Made by a program: the position numbers and the translations under genes
Shown: piece by piece, positions 58,742-64,000 of the stretch
Layout of the letters: each line of letters begins with the position of its first letter
Position numbering within the stretch: the stretch's first letter is position 1
Notes under the pieces: generated by a model
Seen by the model: only the letters and a program-made list of their open reading frames with translations
What the model was told of the DNA's origin: nothing
Databases searched by the model: none
DNA from: Tianweitania aestuarii
GTDB lineage: Bacteria; Pseudomonadota; Alphaproteobacteria; Rhizobiales; Rhizobiaceae
Reading direction: 5' to 3'
Length of the DNA: 64,000 nucleotides
Assembly (NCBI RefSeq): GCF_018457165.1
Contig: NZ_JAFMNX010000001.1
Span: 1,054,001 to 1,118,000, forward strand

Positions 58742-58761
58742 GATCTTCGCAGCCGCCGCGA

Positions 58762-59322
58762 TCAGAACAGGCGTTCGCGCACGTAAACCGTATCGCCGGG
58801 CAACAGCGGGTCGGAGGTGATGACGCGACCGGTCATGATCTCGCCGTTGATGCTGCGCGTCACGTCGACATTGATCTGGTTGGCGCGCGGCGAGAAGCCG
58901 CCGGCCAGCGCGATCGCCTTTTGCACCGTCAGGCCCGGCACATAGGAATACTGCCCGGCAGCGCCCACTTCACCCATCACGAAGATCGGGCGATAGCGCT
59001 CGACCTGGACGGAAATGTCGGGATCGCGCAGATAACCATTGCGCAGCTTGATCGCGAGATCACGCTCGATCTGCTGCACGGTCTTTCCGCGCGCCGCCAC
59101 GGCACCCACCAGCGGGAAGGAGATGTAGCCGGATTGATCCACGGCATAGGTGTTGGTCAGCCCGTCCTGCTCGAACACCGTGACGCGCAGACTGTCGCCG
59201 GCGTCGAGGATATAAGGCTTGTCGAGCGCCGCGTGGAAGGCAGCCGGGGTCGGGCGGTATCCGGAACAGCCGGCCGTCAGCAGCGAAAGCGCAAGAACGG
59301 AAGCAATGGCTTTGGTGATCAT
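58762..59322 (-). CDS. Polysaccharide export lipoprotein (Wza/ExoF type)
   Basis: This 186-residue protein has a signal peptide with lipobox LTAGC (MITKAIASVLALSLLTAGCS) and the poly-export domain: YILDAGDSLRVTVFEQDGLT, VDQSGYISFPLVGAVAARGK, and YSYVPGLTVQKAIALAGGFS in the SLBB region. It would form or gate the outer-membrane channel for polysaccharide. It is short, with no C-terminal amphipathic helix seen. Divergent from the chain-length gene across a 183-bp gap with an inverted repeat. Confidence 0.92.
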   Translation of the reverse strand: MITKAIASVLALSLLTAGCSGYRPTPAAFHAALDKPYILDAGDSLRVTVFEQDGLTNTYAVDQSGYISFPLVGAVAARGKTVQQIERDLAIKLRNGYLRDPDISVQVERYRPIFVMGEVGAAGQYSYVPGLTVQKAIALAGGFSPRANQINVDVTRSINGEIMTGRVITSDPLLPGDTVYVRERLF

Positions 59323-59375
59323 GTCCGGCCGCGCCTGAGGATAGGTGTCTAAGATGCTGCGTTATCGCCGTGTTA

Positions 59376-59453
59376 GGGTTAATGGCGGGTAAAGGTGCAA
59401 CTGCAGCGCGCGAACCGAGGTCCTACTCCTACCCCGCAGCGCACCATTAACCC
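59376..59453. promoter_or_regulatory. 10-bp inverted repeat in the divergent exopolysaccharide promoter region
   Basis: GGGTTAATGG (59376-59385) and CCATTAACCC (59444-59453) are perfect inverted copies, 58 bp apart. They lie in the 183-bp gap between the export lipoprotein and chain-length genes. Spacing is too large for a terminator stem, so they may be two operators for one regulator facing each promoter. Confidence 0.5.
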
Positions 59454-59505
59454 CACGGTTACCATGCTTGTTTAGATTCTCCCCATTGTGGTGGAGTGTA
59501 GGCGC

Positions 59506-61584
59506 ATGCCGGTTGTCTCGAACCAAGCAAATGACATCGATGTCGACCTGGGCCGGCTATTTGCCAGCCTGGCCGCGCATTGGCTGCGCATTTTGCTTGT
59601 CGCCGTGTGCATCACCGGTTTGGCCTTTCTGCTGGCATGGTCGGCGACGCCACTTTATCGGGCGGAAACCCGCATCCTGATCGAGACGCGCGAATCGCCT
59701 GTCACGCGTGCCGACGCATCGGGCGGTTCCGACGGGCCGATCCTTGATGCCGAAGGCGTGGCAAGCCAGGTTCAGGTGATTTCCTCCACCGACATCCTCA
59801 AGAAAGTTGCAGCCGATCTCGATCTCGCAAGCCGTTCCGAGTTCGACCCGTCCGCTGACATGTCGCTGCCCAAGCGCATCCTGGTTTCCACAGGCCTGAT
59901 GCGCGATCCGAAGGAAGTGCCTTCGGAGGAGCGGGTGGTTTCTGCCATGCGCGACAAGCTCAAGGTCTATGCCGTCGAAGGCTCGCGCGTCATCGCGGTG
60001 GAATTCTCCTCGTCCGATCCGCAGCTGGCCGCGACCGTTCCCAACAGAATTGCCGAGGCCTATCTCAGCGTCCAGCAGATTGCCAAGCAGCAGTCCAACA
60101 CGAATGCGACGCAGTGGCTGCAGCCCGAGATCGCCAATCTGTCAGAGCGGGTGAAGGAAGCCGAAAGCAAGGTTGCCGCCTTCAGGGCGCAGTCGGACCT
60201 GCCAATCGGCCAGAACAATTCGGTGCTGGCGACCCAGCAGTTGTCCGAACTGTCCAGCGAACTATCGCGTGTGCGCGCCAACCGCTCGGCAGCAGAAGCG
60301 AATGCGGAAAGCCTGCGCGCTACCATCCAGGCAGGGGCTTCGCTCGATTCCGCGCCGGAAGTGTTGTCCTCGCCGCTGATCCAGCGTTTGCGCGAGCGCG
60401 AGGTCGAGCTGAAGGCGCAGATTGCGGATCTCTCGGTTACGCTGCTTGGCAACCATCCGCGCCTGCGCGCCTTGAACTCGCAGCTCAATGATCTGGAAGG
60501 CCAGATCCGTACCGAAGCCCGCAAGGTTCTTGCCGGTCTCGAAACGGAAGCGCGGACCGCCGCGGCGCGTGAAGCCAGCCTGCAGCGCGATCTCGATGCG
60601 TTGAAGGAAGTCTCTGCGCGCGCCGACGACCAGCAGATCGAGCTTCGCTCCTTGGAGCGCGAGGCGGCAGCGCAGCGCGATCTCCTTGAATCCTACATGG
60701 CCCGCTATCGCGAAGCCCTGTCGCGCGGCGAGGGTAACTATCTGCCGGCTGATGCCCGCATCTTCCAGCGCGCCATGCCGCCGGTCGAGCCTTATTTCCC
60801 GAAGATCCTGCCGATCACGATCGCGGCCTTCGTCGCATCCCTGCTGATCATGGCCGTCATCACCCTTCTGCAGGAGCTGTTCAGCGGCCGCGCCATGCGT
60901 CGCGCCGGACAAGGCTTCTATGACGTGGATGAACTCGCGATGCCGGCAGCAGCAGCGGTCGAGGCGCCGGTCGTTGTGGAAGAGCGCAACGGTGCGCTGA
61001 CGGTTCAGCGGGCGGCGGCAGCGCTGATTGCGGATCATGCCAAGCGCGCGATCTTCGTTTCGCCCGAAGGCGACGAAGCCGCTGCGGCTTCCGTCATGGT
61101 TGCCCGCGAGATCGCCGACGCCGGCCAGCGTGTTCTTCTGCTCGACCTGACGGCATCAGGCGTCGCGTCCCAGCCCATGCTGGATAATCAGCAGCGCCCC
61201 GGCATCACCAACCTCCTGGCTGCGGAAGCGCAATTTACGGATGTGATTCACGCCGACTTCTATTCGGATTGCCATGTGATTCCGGTTGGAACGGCCGATC
61301 CGGAAACGGCCATGCGCGCAGCCGATCGCCTGCCGATCATCATGCGCTCGCTCGCCAGCGCCTATGATCTGGTTGTCGTGGAATGTGGTCCGACCGATCC
61401 GGAAGGCATCGAGCGCTTGATGGGCGACGATACCAAGCTGGCGCTTGCGATGATCGATCCGGCCGATGACGCCGTGACCGTCAGTGCCGAAGCGTTCGCA
61501 GGCGCCGGCTACGACGACATGATGCTGGTGTCGCCGGTTGGAGCAGCGGCCGGTCGCAACGGAATGCAGCGTTCGGCGGCTTAA
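59506..61584 (+). CDS. Exopolysaccharide chain-length/co-polymerase protein with degenerate ATPase domain
   Basis: This 692-residue Wzz/GumC/ExoP-like protein has an N-terminal membrane helix (WLRILLVAVCITGLAFLLAW), a long coiled-coil periplasmic domain (about 180-410), and a second membrane helix (ILPITIAAFVASLLIMAVIT). The C-terminal domain (about 514-692) is related to BY-kinases, but its P-loop position reads VSPEGDEAAAASVMVA, lacking GK[ST], and the tail lacks a tyrosine cluster. ATG 59506 follows GGAG. It probably sets chain length without kinase activity. Confidence 0.85.
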   Translation: MPVVSNQANDIDVDLGRLFASLAAHWLRILLVAVCITGLAFLLAWSATPLYRAETRILIETRESPVTRADASGGSDGPILDAEGVASQVQVISSTDILKKVAADLDLASRSEFDPSADMSLPKRILVSTGLMRDPKEVPSEERVVSAMRDKLKVYAVEGSRVIAVEFSSSDPQLAATVPNRIAEAYLSVQQIAKQQSNTNATQWLQPEIANLSERVKEAESKVAAFRAQSDLPIGQNNSVLATQQLSELSSELSRVRANRSAAEANAESLRATIQAGASLDSAPEVLSSPLIQRLREREVELKAQIADLSVTLLGNHPRLRALNSQLNDLEGQIRTEARKVLAGLETEARTAAAREASLQRDLDALKEVSARADDQQIELRSLEREAAAQRDLLESYMARYREALSRGEGNYLPADARIFQRAMPPVEPYFPKILPITIAAFVASLLIMAVITLLQELFSGRAMRRAGQGFYDVDELAMPAAAAVEAPVVVEERNGALTVQRAAAALIADHAKRAIFVSPEGDEAAAASVMVAREIADAGQRVLLLDLTASGVASQPMLDNQQRPGITNLLAAEAQFTDVIHADFYSDCHVIPVGTADPETAMRAADRLPIIMRSLASAYDLVVVECGPTDPEGIERLMGDDTKLALAMIDPADDAVTVSAEAFAGAGYDDMMLVSPVGAAAGRNGMQRSAA

Positions 61585-62801
61585 TCGTCGGCGCTGTCGG
61601 CGGGTGAGGGGCTTTTCGCTTGCGCATTGGCGGCACCACGCCGGAGCCGCTTCAGCACTGTCATCAGGCGGGCATTGGCTTTGATGCGCCGCTTCGCACT
61701 CACCACAGCTTGCAAGGCGAGTGCATAGGCGCGGCCCCTAAGGGTCAGCGGTGCGATCGTGTCGAACTGCTCCGTTTCGATATCGCACCAGCCGCGCTTA
61801 TAGGCTTCATCCCCGACGCTGAAATCGTAGGTCTTGAAGCCCTGACGCGCCGCATCCTCTATGTTGAGATAAAACAGGAAATCACCCGGGCTGGCATGGG
61901 ACAGGTCGTCTTCCGCGATGCTGCCGAACTCGCAGATGATGCGCTCGCCCACAACCGAAGCGCCGGTCACCGCGCGGATCGTACCAGCCACTTCAAGGCC
62001 ATGCAGCAGGAAGGCCGGCTTTTCGGCTGATTGGGCGCGGCTGAATAGGGCGCTCAGAAACGGCTGCATGTCGGCAAAGACATTGTGGATGCCGAGTTTT
62101 TCGAAGCGCTCGGCTTTCTGCTGTAGGAAGGCCGCGACGAGTCGCTCGACCTCGGCATCCGACTGCGCTTCAATGCGACGGAAGCCGCCGGCCGCTTCGA
62201 GTTTGCGCGTTTGCGATCGGTGCTTCTTCAGGCGGCGCTTGCGGCCGATCCGGTCGAGGATGGCGTCGAAGCCGCAACCGAGATGCAGCGCCAGGCCGAT
62301 ATTGGCGCTGAGAACGCTGGCGAGCTGTGCGAACGGGTTGGAAACACCGTCGATCGATGCGGTCTGCCGTTCGATCAGGACGAGGTCGAGGTCAGGCCGC
62401 AGCCGGTGCACATCTGCCAGCACGCGCTTCATGACCTGCGGCGTGAGATTGTGGCCACGTTCAGGCGCTATTGCTGGAAAGTTGCCGTTGGCGTGATTGC
62501 CGCCGATCGCCCGTGCGATGCGACAGCCACGCTGCCGCACGACTTCCAGCGGCATCATCAGCACGGTCTGGCCGGATAGGTTGAGGCTCAGAAACAGGAT
62601 CTCGGTGGAGCGGGTGAACGCCCAGCTTTCCACCCAATCGGGATGCTGTGCGGCGCCACAGGTCACCTCACTTGCAAAATCCCGGTATTGCTGCAGCATC
62701 GCGTCTGAAGCTGCATCCACGTTTACGACTGCGGTCGCCTGCCTGGCGTCTGCTGCAGGGTTGTTCGGGATAGCTCGTTTCGAAACGGTTGCGTCAACCA
62801 T
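61581..62801 (-). CDS. GNAT-fold acyltransferase (CelD/FemAB-like)
   Basis: This 406-residue protein resembles the BioF2/CelD-like GNAT family that modifies exopolysaccharide or lipids. Blocks: VTCGAAQHPDWVESWAFTRS, GRKRRLKKHRSQTRKLEAAG and FLFYLNIEDAARQGFKTYDF with SVGDEAYKRGWCDIETEQFD. ATG 62801 gives MVDATVSKRAIPNN; the longer frame to 63446 is the antisense of the deacetylase. No strong ribosome site is seen. Its stop and that of the chain-length gene overlap in TTAA. The acceptor is unknown. Confidence 0.82.
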   Translation of the reverse strand: MVDATVSKRAIPNNPAADARQATAVVNVDAASDAMLQQYRDFASEVTCGAAQHPDWVESWAFTRSTEILFLSLNLSGQTVLMMPLEVVRQRGCRIARAIGGNHANGNFPAIAPERGHNLTPQVMKRVLADVHRLRPDLDLVLIERQTASIDGVSNPFAQLASVLSANIGLALHLGCGFDAILDRIGRKRRLKKHRSQTRKLEAAGGFRRIEAQSDAEVERLVAAFLQQKAERFEKLGIHNVFADMQPFLSALFSRAQSAEKPAFLLHGLEVAGTIRAVTGASVVGERIICEFGSIAEDDLSHASPGDFLFYLNIEDAARQGFKTYDFSVGDEAYKRGWCDIETEQFDTIAPLTLRGRAYALALQAVVSAKRRIKANARLMTVLKRLRRGAANAQAKSPSPADSADD

Positions 62802-62870
62802 GCTTAAATTCTTGGTCTCTAAAGAACGGGCAAGAAGTTGCCGATCAAGGTGGCACGCAAAGGTAAAGGG

Positions 62871-63929
62871 ATGATCGACGGCGTAGAAACGCTGCGAAAA
62901 CTGACGCTGGCCACGATGCGGATGACCGGCCTCGCGGCCTTGGCACGTCCGTTCCTCGGTGGCATCGGCGTGATCCTGATGCTGCATCGCGTGACCGCAG
63001 CGCCCGCCAAGCCGCTCGATCTCAACGGGCATCTCGCGGTGCGGCCCGACTTCCTTGATGCGGTTCTGACCGACATGCGCCGCCAGGGCTACCGCTTCGT
63101 TTCGATGGACGAGGCCGTTCGGCTGGTGAAGGAACCGGACGGCGGTGCTCCTTTCGCAACCATCACCCTCGATGACGGCTACCGCGACAATCTCCTTGAA
63201 GCGCTGCCGATCTTCGAAAAGCACCAGACGCCGTTCACCATCTACATCGCGCCCGGACTGATCGGCGGCGACGTCAATCTCTGGTGGGAGGTGATCGAGG
63301 ACGTGGTCACGGTCAAGGACAAGGTGCTGCTCGCCACCGAAGGCGGTGCGGTGACCTGGGGTGCTCGCACAAGGCCGGAAAAGGCGAAGACCTTCCACCG
63401 TTTGATGGGACACCTGTCCGGCGGCATCAGCGAAAGCGAGCAGCATGATGTCGTTACGACGTTGGGACGCTTACCCTACTTCGACCTGCTCGAGCGCTCG
63501 CGCTCACTGCTGATGTGCTGGGACGAGATCCGCAGCATCGAGGCGCATCCGCTGGGCACGATCGGTGCCCATACCGTCAATCACTACGCGCTGCGCCGTC
63601 TCGACGAAGCCACCGCGCGCACCGAGATCGCCGAAGCCGCCTGCATGCTGGAGCGCGAACTCGGCGTGCGCCCGCGCCACATGGCCTATCCCTACGGCTT
63701 TGCGCGCGCAGTGGGGGAGCGTGAGGCGCGGTTGGCGGATGAAACCGGCTTCGTGTCGGCCGTGACCACGCGCCATGGTTTGATCCATGCCGAACATGCG
63801 CGCCATCTGCATGCTTTGCCGCGTCTTTCGCTCAACGGCCGCTATCAGTCGATCAGCCATGTGCGCACGATGCTGTCGGGCCTCACCGTCGCCATGGCCA
63901 ATCGCGGCCGCCGCGTCGTGACGATGTGA
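62871..63929 (+). CDS. Polysaccharide deacetylase (NodB homology)
   Basis: This 352-residue carbohydrate esterase 4 family enzyme removes acetyl groups from a polysaccharide. Motifs: LDDGYRDNLLEAL with metal-binding Asp, GAHTVNHYALRRLDEATART with His ligands, and RPRHMAYPYGFARAVG. ATG 62871 follows a purine-rich stretch; TTG 62838 (extra 11 residues) is possible. Divergent from the GNAT gene (69-bp gap), so it closes the exopolysaccharide locus in this window. After it, 63930-64000 shows nothing recognised. Confidence 0.88.
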   Translation: MIDGVETLRKLTLATMRMTGLAALARPFLGGIGVILMLHRVTAAPAKPLDLNGHLAVRPDFLDAVLTDMRRQGYRFVSMDEAVRLVKEPDGGAPFATITLDDGYRDNLLEALPIFEKHQTPFTIYIAPGLIGGDVNLWWEVIEDVVTVKDKVLLATEGGAVTWGARTRPEKAKTFHRLMGHLSGGISESEQHDVVTTLGRLPYFDLLERSRSLLMCWDEIRSIEAHPLGTIGAHTVNHYALRRLDEATARTEIAEAACMLERELGVRPRHMAYPYGFARAVGEREARLADETGFVSAVTTRHGLIHAEHARHLHALPRLSLNGRYQSISHVRTMLSGLTVAMANRGRRVVTM

Positions 63930-64000
63930 GCGAGAGCAAGTACGGTAAGACTGCGAAGTGGTTTTGCGTCTTAACAACGCGCTCTAGCGCCGCTTGGGCT

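Noticed and set aside
62802-63446. N-terminal extension of the GNAT gene to 63446
   Set aside because: The extension is antisense to the polysaccharide deacetylase, is rich in His and Arg, and lacks the family N-terminus. The ATG at 62801 is used instead.

Overview
The window looks like the chromosome of an alphaproteobacterium of the order Hyphomicrobiales, close to Rhizobium/Agrobacterium relatives. The evidence is the general L-amino-acid transporter aapJQMP, the LdtR regulator with its L,D-transpeptidase, the Bpt leucyltransferase, a proton-pumping pyrophosphatase, the yceD-plsX-fabH-ihfA-merR order, high GC content and CTTGAC-type -35 elements. No species can be named from the sequence alone.

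Region 1 (1-6577) is one end of a prophage or integrative element. From left to right it holds a partial GapR-like (DUF2312) gene and small regulators on the minus strand. A divergent control region follows, then a CI/LexA-fold repressor whose catalytic dyad appears to be missing. Next come four evenly spaced 16-bp repeats with a palindromic core and a tightly overlapping run of small plus-strand genes. The end carries a tyrosine recombinase and two small cargo genes. The element abuts the 3' end of a tRNA-Pro(UGG) gene, its probable attachment site. The other end lies outside the window.

Region 2 (6645-24529) is housekeeping. It holds metC, a PAP2 phosphatase, the aapJQMP amino-acid ABC transporter, an FAD monooxygenase, a CHCC zinc-finger protein, the polyphosphate pair ppk-ppx, rnd, an MFS transporter, aspS, and a periplasmic protein of unknown function.

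Region 3 (24797-36015) holds parC, a YcaQ-like winged-helix protein, an EamA transporter, bpt, an RDD protein, a DUF423 protein with hemB, an enoyl-CoA hydratase/3-hydroxyisobutyryl-CoA hydrolase with a membrane protein, and ldtR-ldtP. The ldtR-ldtP interval is rich in repeats and possible operators.

Region 4 (36184-49743) has glyA-nrdR-ribD-ribE-ribH-nusB (one-carbon, ribonucleotide reductase control, riboflavin), an MFS transporter and hppA. It continues with divergent bamE and an assembly-factor/yceD/plsX/fabH/ihfA/merR run (envelope and fatty-acid synthesis), and ends at tRNA-Pro(GGG).

Region 5 (49799-64000) has pepT beside an orphan peptide-binding protein, a 49-residue small gene and a PQQ-type sugar dehydrogenase. 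The rest is an exopolysaccharide locus: polymerase/ligase, priming glycosyltransferase, GT4 glycosyltransferase, export lipoprotein, chain-length protein with a degenerate kinase domain, GNAT-fold protein and polysaccharide deacetylase.

The most unusual material is the prophage control region with its repeat array, the tandem repeats before ldtP, the probable AUU start of the O-antigen-ligase-like gene, and the degenerate ATPase domain in the exopolysaccharide chain-length protein. No CRISPR array, toxin-antitoxin pair or recognisable defence island was seen.
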